From Spartobacteria bacterium (lineage in GTDB: Bacteria > Verrucomicrobiota > Verrucomicrobiia > Chthoniobacterales > UBA10450), in assembly GCA_003134765.1 (NCBI GenBank), contig PLCM01000017.1, positions 89,530-153,529 of the forward strand: a stretch of 64,000 bases of DNA, written 5' to 3'. How positions within the stretch are numbered: the first letter of the stretch is position 1; each line of letters starts with the position of its first letter. Positions 32,737 through 40,346 of this stretch are shown one piece after another. The notes beneath the pieces are model-generated. The model saw nothing but the letters and a program-made list of their open reading frames with translations, did no database searches and was not told where the DNA came from. The translations under genes were made by a program, and so were the position numbers.

Positions 32737-34910
32737 CCGGCTTGACCGGGCTTCCGGAAGCGGCCAGCGAGCGGGCCGAAGAGCTTTTTCAGCAGCACCG
32801 GCGGCAAATCTTTCGCCAGACCGATCAGCTCTTCGCGAAGCTGATGCTCTTCCAATGGGTGGCCTGCATTATCATCGCCATCCTGGTTTCACCACGGACT
32901 TGGGACGGCGCATCGAGCCAGATTCATATTCATGTCTGGTCGGCGATTTTTATTGGCGGCGCGATCAGTCTTTTCCCGGTCTGGATGACCCGGGTTTGGC
33001 CTGGAGCGGTCGCGACCCGGTACGTCATTGCGGTCGCACAAATGCTGATGTCGGCGTTGCTGATCGCTCTCACGGGGGGCCGGATCGAGACCCACTTCCA
33101 CGTCTTCGGGTCCCTGGTCGTTCTTTCTTTTTATCGTGATTGGCGGGTGCTCGTGCCCGCGACGATCGTGGTCGCGCTCGATCATTTCCTGCGCGGAATC
33201 TATTTGCCCTATTCTGTCTACGGGGTGTTAAGCGCCAGCCCGTGGCGTTCAGTAGAACATGCTGGTTGGGTGATATTTGAAAACATTTTTCTGGTAATTT
33301 CGTGCTTCCGAAGCATTCACGAAATGCGGTTCATCGCGAACCGCACGGCTGCCCTGGAAGCCAGCGACCAGCGATCGCGCCAGCTTTTCGATGACGCCCC
33401 GATTGGCATGGCCGTGGTGGCGCTCGGCAACGAGAAATTCAAGCAGGTCAATGCGCGCTTCACCGAAATGGTCGGCTATTCCGACGCGGAGCTGATGACG
33501 CGCACCCCGTTCGATATTACTCATCCTGACGATCTGGCAGAGAGCCAACGACTCGTAAAAGCGATGTTGCGCGGGACCGAGCGTTGCAGCGTCGAGAAGC
33601 GATATCTTCGCAGCGACGGGGGGATCCTTTGGGCCGCGCGGACCGCCTGCATCATCCGCGACAAGGACGGCAAGCCCCGCGATTTCCTCATCATGGTGGA
33701 AGACATCACCGAGCGAAAACACGCGGAGGAAGCGTTGCGCGGTGCAAAGAAGGAAGCGGACCGCGCGAACCAGGCCAAAAGTGAATTTCTTTCGAGAATG
33801 AGCCACGAGCTCCGGACTCCGCTTAACGCGATCCTGGGGTTCGGCCAATTGCTGGAAAGGCAAAATCCGACTTCGCAGCAGCGCGGCCGCGTGGAGCACA
33901 TTATGAGTGCCGGCCGTCATCTGCTCAATTTGATCAACGAAGTGCTCGACCTCAGCCGGATCGAAGCGGGGCACTTGCAGCTCTCAGTCGAGCCCGTAGC
34001 GGTAGCGGAGGTCCTGAACGAAGCGCTCGATCTCATGCGGCCACTCGCCGCGGAACGATCGATGGACCTTACGGTCACGACTGAGTTCACGGAGAATCTC
34101 TGGATTCTCGCCGACCGACAGCGGCTCAAGCAGGTTTTGTTAAATCTACTGACGAACGCGGTGAAATATGCCCCCGTTGGAGGGCGTGTTGCTGTGTCCG
34201 TGATACAGCCTGAGGCCCGAAAAACGCAGGTCGTTGTTTCGGATTCGGGCGCGGGAATCGCGACGGAGAAACTGGCTCGACTCTTCACGCCGTTCGATCG
34301 GCTGGATGTGGAGGACTCCGGCGTGGAAGGGACAGGTCTGGGGCTCGCGCTCTGCCAACGTCTGATGCACGCGATGGGTGGCGACATCGGCGTCGACAGC
34401 GCGGTCGGGAAGGGGAGCGCATTTTGGATTGAGCTTCCGGCTGCCGACTCCCCACTCGCAGGTCTGCCCAAGAGCCGCACCGTCGGAGCCGGCGATGTAT
34501 CCGCGGCCACAGGCGGAACGATTCTCTACATCGAAGACAACCTGTCGAACCTTACTCTGGTCGAGCAGATGCTTGCCGAACAATCCAACATCCATTTGCT
34601 TACCGCGATGCAAGGGGGCTTGGGACTGGATCTGGCCCGGCAGCATTTGCCCGACCTGATCCTGCTCGATCTGCACTTGCCTGATATTGGCGGGCACGAA
34701 GTTCTGGCACGCTTACGCTCCGAAAAATTGACCCGCGACATTCCCATCGTGGTCATCAGTGCGGACGCCACAAAGGGTCAGATCCAGCGTCTCATGGCAG
34801 CTGGGGTTCGCGCTTATCTCACTAAACCGCTCGATATCGGCGAATTCTTTCGCGTTATTGATGAGGCAATGGGCAGCCGCGACCGGCAATTGGAAAAAGC
34901 CGTGGCTTAG
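32724..34910 (+). CDS. Hybrid sensor histidine kinase with His-bearing membrane sensor, PAS and receiver
   Basis: Read from ATG 32724 the protein has 728 residues. The N-terminal part (about 35-200) has several membrane segments, with histidines in QIHIHVW, GGRIETHFHVFGSL and LDHFLRG that could bind metal or heme. A PAS domain (about 220-335) follows, then HisKA with the phospho-histidine in SHELRTPL at 361, HATPase_c with DSGAGI and GTGLGLAL, and a receiver with LLDLHLPD (Asp649) and YLTKP. The start overlaps the RedB-like gene by 13 bases, and a response regulator gene lies 25 bases downstream. The trio is one operon. Confidence 0.92.
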   Translation: MFEVAGLTGLPEAASERAEELFQQHRRQIFRQTDQLFAKLMLFQWVACIIIAILVSPRTWDGASSQIHIHVWSAIFIGGAISLFPVWMTRVWPGAVATRYVIAVAQMLMSALLIALTGGRIETHFHVFGSLVVLSFYRDWRVLVPATIVVALDHFLRGIYLPYSVYGVLSASPWRSVEHAGWVIFENIFLVISCFRSIHEMRFIANRTAALEASDQRSRQLFDDAPIGMAVVALGNEKFKQVNARFTEMVGYSDAELMTRTPFDITHPDDLAESQRLVKAMLRGTERCSVEKRYLRSDGGILWAARTACIIRDKDGKPRDFLIMVEDITERKHAEEALRGAKKEADRANQAKSEFLSRMSHELRTPLNAILGFGQLLERQNPTSQQRGRVEHIMSAGRHLLNLINEVLDLSRIEAGHLQLSVEPVAVAEVLNEALDLMRPLAAERSMDLTVTTEFTENLWILADRQRLKQVLLNLLTNAVKYAPVGGRVAVSVIQPEARKTQVVVSDSGAGIATEKLARLFTPFDRLDVEDSGVEGTGLGLALCQRLMHAMGGDIGVDSAVGKGSAFWIELPAADSPLAGLPKSRTVGAGDVSAATGGTILYIEDNLSNLTLVEQMLAEQSNIHLLTAMQGGLGLDLARQHLPDLILLDLHLPDIGGHEVLARLRSEKLTRDIPIVVISADATKGQIQRLMAAGVRAYLTKPLDIGEFFRVIDEAMGSRDRQLEKAVA

Positions 34911-34935
34911 TAACGTGACCAGGAACTGTTAGATC

Positions 34936-35475
34936 ATGAATTCAGAACCAGAAAACGTGGATCAACGATGGCTGCCCAATGCGGCGCTCTTTTCGAAAAT
35001 GAAAATCGTCGTAATCGATGACGAGCCTGCCAATGTGGCTCTGCTGGAGGCGATGCTGGACGAAGGTGGTTACACCCGGGTGAAAACGGTGACCGATTCG
35101 CGGCTGGCGATGGAGATCTGCGTTGATTTCGAGCCTGATCTTGTCCTGCTCGACCTGATGATGCCCCACGTCGACGGATTCAGCATCCTCGAATCGCTTC
35201 GGGCCGCCGCCGGCGAAAGCTTTTTGCCTGTGATCGTGCTCACGGCGGACGCGAATGAAACCACAAAGCTCCGCGCCTTGCGGGCAGGGGCGACCGATTT
35301 TCTCCTCAAACCTTTCGATCAACTGGAAGTGCTTCTTCGGATGGCGAACCTGCTCGAGACACGTCGTCTTCACTTGCAGTTGGACACGCAGCTCGCCGCC
35401 TACGCCGACGCTGTCCGGGAGCGAACGTCCGAATTGCGCGAAGCTCAGGTCCAATTGCAGAAAAGCGAATGCTAG
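34936..35475 (+). CDS. Response regulator with receiver and C-terminal coiled coil
   Basis: The 179-residue protein has an N-terminal receiver (about 22-140) with VVIDDEPANVALLEAML, phospho-acceptor Asp73 in LVLLDLMMP, and the conserved lysine in FLLKPFD. The last 35 residues form a coiled coil (RRLHLQLDTQLAAYADAVRE, RTSELREAQVQLQ). In many bacteria this linker leads to an HD-GYP, GGDEF or kinase output domain; here it stops at once, so it may be truncated. It follows the hybrid kinase and is probably its partner. The stop codon overlaps the tonB stop from the other strand, sharing CTAG. Confidence 0.88.
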   Translation: MNSEPENVDQRWLPNAALFSKMKIVVIDDEPANVALLEAMLDEGGYTRVKTVTDSRLAMEICVDFEPDLVLLDLMMPHVDGFSILESLRAAAGESFLPVIVLTADANETTKLRALRAGATDFLLKPFDQLEVLLRMANLLETRRLHLQLDTQLAAYADAVRERTSELREAQVQLQKSEC

Positions 35476-36086
35476 TAGGCTGCGCCCGCTAGGGTAAATG
35501 TAACCGGGCAAGCAACGGACGAAACCGTTCCCGGCTTGAAGCGCCAACGCCTGAACCCAGCCAGGGCCGCATTGTCCAGGAATGGACTCCCGGTGCTCTT
35601 CGAGAGCATGACACCGGTAACATTCCCTGTGACCGGATCGATTTTCATGATGACGATTCCGTCCCCGGTGATCCTTTGACGTCGCGCTTCATAAGGATAC
35701 TCAGGACGAGGAGCGGCGACGGCCAACGCTCTGGCCGATGAAAGGTTCAACGACCCTGCGGTCGCGTTGCTTCTTGGCCTTACTATTGGTATGAATTTGT
35801 TGATCTGCCGGCGCACCGGTGGGGGAGTTAATTTCTCCTCGATAAACGACTGGTCTGCCGGCGGCGGGGTTGGCAGCGGATCAGATTGGTCCGGTGGGTC
35901 AGAAATAGGTGCCGGCTGCTCAACGTCTATGACGGTGAGATCGAACGAAGTGTCCGATGGTGTGACCGTTTCCGTCGTGTGAAGATTGGCGAAACTGACC
36001 GCCGCGAGATGAATGATGCCGGCCGCGCCCAAGGCGGCGGCAAAGCGCCACTTGTGTCCTGGATAATAAGGCAAAGCTCGTGTCAT
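35472..36086 (-). CDS. TonB-family energy-transducer protein
   Basis: The ATG at 36086 is chosen because GGAAAGGA lies eight bases upstream; longer frames begin in unrelated sequence. The 204 residues have one membrane helix (AALGAAGIIHLAAVSFANL), a proline-rich linker (PPDQSDPLPTPPPADQ), and a C-terminal TonB domain: APRPEYPYEARRQRITGDGI, KSTGSPFLDNAALAGFRRWR. TonB links the proton-motive force to outer-membrane receptors. No ExbB/ExbD or receptor is encoded beside it, so those would be elsewhere. Convergent with the response regulator. Confidence 0.88.
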   Translation of the reverse strand: MTRALPYYPGHKWRFAAALGAAGIIHLAAVSFANLHTTETVTPSDTSFDLTVIDVEQPAPISDPPDQSDPLPTPPPADQSFIEEKLTPPPVRRQINKFIPIVRPRSNATAGSLNLSSARALAVAAPRPEYPYEARRQRITGDGIVIMKIDPVTGNVTGVMLSKSTGSPFLDNAALAGFRRWRFKPGTVSSVACPVTFTLAGAAY

Positions 36087-36193
36087 AACTGGTCCTTTCC
36101 AACTCAAACCAATAGTGAGACACGCGAAGGTGGGAAAACTTAAGGGCCGCTCCGAGACCCAGATTCTCTCTCTCAAGGCGAGGTGTCAGACGT

Positions 36194-36720
36194 GTCATCC
36201 CGAGCGAAGTCGAGGGACCCGCGGCGTCGTCGATCGACGCTCCGCGGGGTACTTCGACTCCGCTGCGCTTCGCTCAGGATGACAACGGTTTCGCGCGGCT
36301 CTCCCAATTTGTGGTAGGGCGAGACTCCGTCGAGCCGAAGGAAACGCAGCCTGAGACAACGACGGCTCGACGGAGTCTCGCCCTACCAACGACCTATGGT
36401 GCGCGAGACTTTCACCAGCTCTTCGCCTCAGAACAGGGAGTTCGTTGTCATCCCGAGCGAAGTCGAGGGACCCGTGGCGTCGTCGATCGACGCTCCGCGG
36501 GGTACTTCGACTCCGCCGCGCTTCGCTCAGGATGACAACGGTTTCGCGCGGCTCTCCCCGTTCATGGTAGGGCGAGACTCCGTCGAGCCGTCGCCTTTTT
36601 CAGACCGACTTCCGTTCGGCTCGACAGAGTCTCGCCCTACCAATTCAAGACGTTGTCGATTTAAGGAAGTTCCTTCGCCCTCAGGGAGAAGCTTAAAACG
36701 AGGGTCGAAACGAGGGCGCG
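36194..36720. repeat. Intergenic repeat island between tonB and M13 gene
   Basis: This gap holds no gene. It contains two copies (36194-36307 and 36447-36560, 253 bases apart) of a unit starting GTCATCCCGAGCGAAG and running through CAGGATGACAACGG to GGCTCTCCC, nearly identical. Between and after them are two copies of a GGTAGGGCGAGACTCCGTCG palindrome, at 36313-36388 and 36566-36642. After the second copy, GTTCCTTCGCCCTCAGGGAG and GAGGGTCGAAACGAGGG resemble arms of the nested element at 41744-41927. It is a tandem duplication of a composite repeat. Confidence 0.85.
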
Positions 36721-36724
36721 TTTC

Positions 36725-38794
36725 CTACCAAATCCGCACGCGATCCTTCGGCTCGACAAATAATTTCTCTCCCGCTTTCACTTTGAAAGCGTCATACCAC
36801 GCATCGATGTTCCTCATCACGCCGTTGACTCGATATTGTCGCGGCGAATGCGGATCGCTGACCACTTGCCGCCGGACGGCGTCGTCGCGCACTTTTCCGC
36901 GCCAGGCCTGGGCCCAGCCGAGAAAGACCCGTTGCTCGCCACTCAGTCCGTCGATTACCGGCGCCGGTTTGCCTTTGAGGGATGCGCGATAAGCGTCCAG
37001 AGCGATCACGACCCCGCCGAGATCGGCGATGTTCTCGCCCATGGTTAATTCGCCGTTCACCTTCGCGCCCGGTATTGGCTCAAACTGGGAATATAGTCCG
37101 CTCAAAACTTTCGCGCGCGCTTCGAAGGTCTTGGCATCCTCCTCCGTCCACCAATCGTTCAGTTTCCCGTCCGCATCGAACTTTCGTCCCTGGTCGTCGA
37201 AACCGTGAGTTAGTTCATGACCTATAACGGCCCCGATCCCGCCGTAATTAATGGCGGGATCTGCATTGGCATCAAACATGGGCGGCTGCAGGATTCCGGC
37301 CGGGAAAACAATATCACGCAGCGCCCCATTATAAGCGTCGTTCGTTTGTGGCGTCATGCCCCAGTCCGACATGTCGACGGCCCCCGGAAGACGCTGGACG
37401 GTGAAGGCCCAGTCGGCCACCGCCGCTCTGCGCACATTGCCGATCAGATCGTCGTCCCGAATCTCGACGTTCGAGTAGTCACGGGGCTTGTCGGGATAGC
37501 CCACCTTGATGTTGTAGGTGTCGAGCTTCTTCAAGGCCTGGGTTTTCGTCGCTTCTCCCATCCAGTCGAGTCCTTTGATTCGTTCGTGCATGGCCACTTT
37601 TAGATTGGCGACCAGTTCTTCAATCTTCGCCTTGGCGGTTGGCGGGAAATATTTCGCGCTATAAAGCTGACCTACCGCCCAGCCGAGATTGCCGAAGCGA
37701 TCGTAACGATCTCCCGCTCCATAGTCGCCGCCACTGACGGCGTGCACGCCGCGCTTCCAGCGAAGCTGTTGTTCCGCCTGGCCAGACAGCGTCTTGTTCC
37801 GCATCTCGAACAGGGCATCGATGAAAGCTTTCGAAAGATAAGGGGCCGCATGATCGGCAATGTTAAAAGCCTGCCAGGCTTGGAGCGTTTCCAGCGATGT
37901 CTTGTCGAAAAGCTCCGCGATCTTCGGGAACGCGGACTTCTCCGCGACCACTACCCGCTCGACCTTGCCGAGCCCGGCCTCGGTCAGAAATGGCCGCCAG
38001 GCGAATTTCGGGGCCAGTGTTTCCAGCTCCGCGATCGACATCGCGTTGTAGGTCGCGATGGGATCGCGCTGCTGGGTTTTGGTCCAACTGGCGTCCGCGA
38101 TTTTTGTTTCGAAGTCGATCACTTCGGCCGCTCGCTTTTCCGCTTCCGGCCAGTGGAGCAAATGCAGTAATTGCGCCGCGTAGGTCTGATACTTTTCCTT
38201 CTTCGCCGCGAAATCCGGTTTCAGATAGTAATCACGATCCGGTAATCCAAGACCTGCGTGGCCGAGATAAACCGCATAATGCTTGGGATCCTTGATGTCG
38301 ACGTCGATGCCGACGCCGAAAATTCCTCCATGAAAGTCAGTGTTCTGCCTTCCCATTATTGCCGCGAGCGCTTGGCGGGTGTTGGCGGATTGGATTTCCG
38401 CAAGCTTGTCCTTAAGAGCCGAAGTCCCCGCCTTCTCGATCCCCGCTTCGTCCATGAACGATTTGTAGAACGCGCCGACCTTGCCTTCGATAGTCGCTGG
38501 CTTCGGCTCGACCTTCTTCGCGGTCTCTTCCATGAGATCGTGGAGACGTTGCTCGGTCAGGTCGCTCATCGCAAGCCGCAGGCTGTAGCCCGGCTTGTCC
38601 GCCGGAATTTGCACGCGGTCCAGCCAGGCTCCATTCGCATAACGAAAGAAATCGTCCCCTGGTTTCGTTTTCAGGTCCGCGCCTTCAGAATCAAACCCCC
38701 ATTTTCCGTATTGCGGTTTGCCCTCGTTTTCGGCCCGGGAACCCGAAACCAGGAGAAGGGCGATCGAGGAAATGGCAGCGATAATGAATCTCAT
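36725..38794 (-). CDS. Secreted M13-family (neprilysin/PepO-like) metallopeptidase
   Basis: The 689-residue protein begins with a signal peptide (FIIAAISSIALLLVSGSRA). The zinc-site motif is GAVIGHELTHGFDDQG, and the third ligand lies in MGENIADLGGVVIALDAY. The N-terminal half (WGFDSEGADLKTKPGDDFFR, YANGAWLD) is typical, and NAYYNPxxNEIVFPA-type sequence appears as NDAYNGALRDIVFPAGILQP. The C-terminus is the usual short VRIW. Members cut short peptides outside the cytoplasm. Length is normal for bacterial PepO (about 630-690). It is an isolated gene between repeat elements. Confidence 0.95.
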   Translation of the reverse strand: MRFIIAAISSIALLLVSGSRAENEGKPQYGKWGFDSEGADLKTKPGDDFFRYANGAWLDRVQIPADKPGYSLRLAMSDLTEQRLHDLMEETAKKVEPKPATIEGKVGAFYKSFMDEAGIEKAGTSALKDKLAEIQSANTRQALAAIMGRQNTDFHGGIFGVGIDVDIKDPKHYAVYLGHAGLGLPDRDYYLKPDFAAKKEKYQTYAAQLLHLLHWPEAEKRAAEVIDFETKIADASWTKTQQRDPIATYNAMSIAELETLAPKFAWRPFLTEAGLGKVERVVVAEKSAFPKIAELFDKTSLETLQAWQAFNIADHAAPYLSKAFIDALFEMRNKTLSGQAEQQLRWKRGVHAVSGGDYGAGDRYDRFGNLGWAVGQLYSAKYFPPTAKAKIEELVANLKVAMHERIKGLDWMGEATKTQALKKLDTYNIKVGYPDKPRDYSNVEIRDDDLIGNVRRAAVADWAFTVQRLPGAVDMSDWGMTPQTNDAYNGALRDIVFPAGILQPPMFDANADPAINYGGIGAVIGHELTHGFDDQGRKFDADGKLNDWWTEEDAKTFEARAKVLSGLYSQFEPIPGAKVNGELTMGENIADLGGVVIALDAYRASLKGKPAPVIDGLSGEQRVFLGWAQAWRGKVRDDAVRRQVVSDPHSPRQYRVNGVMRNIDAWYDAFKVKAGEKLFVEPKDRVRIW

Positions 38795-38881
38795 AGCGTG
38801 GCGAGACTAAGCGCCTCCTGAAATGGGGGCAAACAGATTCGGCCTGCCGGCTACGTAACTTCGACGCCTGTCCGATGAACT

Positions 38882-38940
38882 GGAGGGACGACCTCCGTTT
38901 CGTCCCATTATTCAGGGACGGGACGGAGCCCATCCCTCCA
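38882..38940. repeat. Inverted repeat GGAGGGACG...CCATCCCTCC
   Basis: GGAGGGACG with CATCCCTCC forms the outer arms, and CCGTTTCGTCCC with GGGACGGGACGG the inner ones. It resembles the elements at 31784-31840 and 52099-52181. It lies between the M13 and DUF427 genes. Confidence 0.75.
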
Positions 38941-38945
38941 ACCGT

Positions 38946-39224
38946 CTACGCCACTTCGACGCCTTTCCAAAAGGCGACGTAGTTTTTGATGTTAGCCGCG
39001 GCCAGCTTCGGATCCGGGTAGAACCAGGCTGCATCCTTGTTCATCGCGCCATCCACGACGACGTCGTAGTAACTCGCTTCGCCCTTCCATCCACAAGTGG
39101 TGTGGGTGGCACTCGACGCAAGATGACTTCGATCAACCGAAACGGGCGGGAAGTAGTGATTACCTTCTACGACTATGGTCTGGTCGCTTTCCGCAATTGT
39201 TGTCCCGCGCCAGGTAGCTTTCAT
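38946..39224 (-). CDS. DUF427-family protein
   Basis: The ATG at 39224 is used (an upstream frame adds sequence overlapping the receptor gene's end without support). The 92 residues read MKATWRGTTIAESDQTIVVE, then YFPPVSVDRSHLASSATHTT and CGWKGEASYYDV. This is the DUF427 fold, a small beta-barrel of unknown function; members are common in bacteria and fungi and often co-occur with oxidative or secondary-metabolism genes. It begins four bases after the receptor-like gene stop, so the two are in one transcript. Confidence 0.85.
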   Translation of the reverse strand: MKATWRGTTIAESDQTIVVEGNHYFPPVSVDRSHLASSATHTTCGWKGEASYYDVVVDGAMNKDAAWFYPDPKLAAANIKNYVAFWKGVEVA

Positions 39225-39228
39225 TTGA

Positions 39229-40314
39229 TTACTCCGAACCGGATCCGAACCATTTCTTCTGCAGCTCATCCATGAAGCCACGTTCGTTCAAGGCCAGCAA
39301 GGCGCGGTTAATGGGGACGCGGAGAGGACTGTCCTGTTGAATGGCAATTCCGTAGGATTGTCTTTCAAAGATCGGACCAACCAGGCGAAGACGAGTGCCG
39401 GTCCTTTTCGCCAGGTAATAACGAAGGACCGGCGCGTCGTAGACAATCGCCTTCAACTCACCTGAGTTAAGCGCCGCGACCGCCGTAGGGACGTCGGGAT
39501 AAGAAGAGACCTTCACCTTATTCTTCGACAACCAGGTTTCGGCCGTGCTTCCCGTGATGGTTCCTACTTTTAAGCCAGCCAGGTCGCCGGGGCCGCTGAT
39601 ATCGCCGGCCAGGCTCTTGACCGTCATTTCCGTCGTCACGACCGCAGTGAAATAAGCGATGAGGATGATACTGGCTACCATCCACAGGATGGCAAGGAGC
39701 CGCGCCGGCACACCCATTGGTCCTTTCGCTTCGCAGCCGCCGGCGAGCAGCATGCTATTCGTCCACCAAAACGATTCCCAAACTCCCGCGCCATAGGCTT
39801 CCGGATACATCTCGGCATTCTTTCGTCGCTCGAACCACCAAACGAGATGCGAGATGATGAGCATGACGAGAAGAAGAGTGCCTACGACCTTTAGGGTGGT
39901 CCAACTCAGGAAGGTTCGGGCCAGGTTGGCGCCCAGGCCTCCGCTGCGCTGGGTGTTGGTGGCGGTGAGAATTTGCAACCCGGAGTCGTAATAGGGCTGA
40001 GAGAAATCCATCGACGCGTGGCGTTCCGCCGTGATGCTGATGGCCGCAATGGCTACGTCAGCCTGCCGGGTCTTCAAGGCATCGAGCATTTGCGGCACGG
40101 TCTCGAGATTGCGCATCTCGAATTGGAAGCCGGCTTCTTTGGCTACCGCCTCCCAAAGATCGATGCTGAATCCCATGAGCTTGCCATCCTCGGTGAAAGA
40201 GAAAGGCTGGACGGGCTTTGTCACCACGCGAATCTTCTGCTGTCCCAGCGCGGAACCGGCGATGAAACACCAGCAGATCATTGCGCCGACGACGCGGCGT
40301 TTGCCTCTGCTCAT
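39229..40314 (-). CDS. Prokaryotic ionotropic glutamate-receptor-like channel (binding domain split by a pore)
   Basis: Read from ATG 40314 the protein has 361 residues. Order: signal peptide (about 1-23), first half of an SBP_bac_3 amino-acid-binding domain (IRVVTKPVQPFSFTEDGKLM; ISITAERHASMDFSQPYYDS with the ligand arginine), a membrane helix (LKVVGTLLLVMLIISHLVWW), a pore loop, a second helix (LLAILWMVASIILIAYFTAV), then the second half of the binding domain (GLKVGTITGSTAETWL, AIVYDAPVLRYYLAK). This is the GluR0 layout. The pore loop reads SMLLAGGCEAKGPMG (Cys194). It lacks the TVGYG filter and lines up with the animal QQGCD loop. Ligand and ion are unknown. Confidence 0.85.
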   Translation of the reverse strand: MSRGKRRVVGAMICWCFIAGSALGQQKIRVVTKPVQPFSFTEDGKLMGFSIDLWEAVAKEAGFQFEMRNLETVPQMLDALKTRQADVAIAAISITAERHASMDFSQPYYDSGLQILTATNTQRSGGLGANLARTFLSWTTLKVVGTLLLVMLIISHLVWWFERRKNAEMYPEAYGAGVWESFWWTNSMLLAGGCEAKGPMGVPARLLAILWMVASIILIAYFTAVVTTEMTVKSLAGDISGPGDLAGLKVGTITGSTAETWLSKNKVKVSSYPDVPTAVAALNSGELKAIVYDAPVLRYYLAKRTGTRLRLVGPIFERQSYGIAIQQDSPLRVPINRALLALNERGFMDELQKKWFGSGSE

Positions 40315-40346
40315 GGAGCAGGGATAAGGGGACGGGAAGCCCTCTG

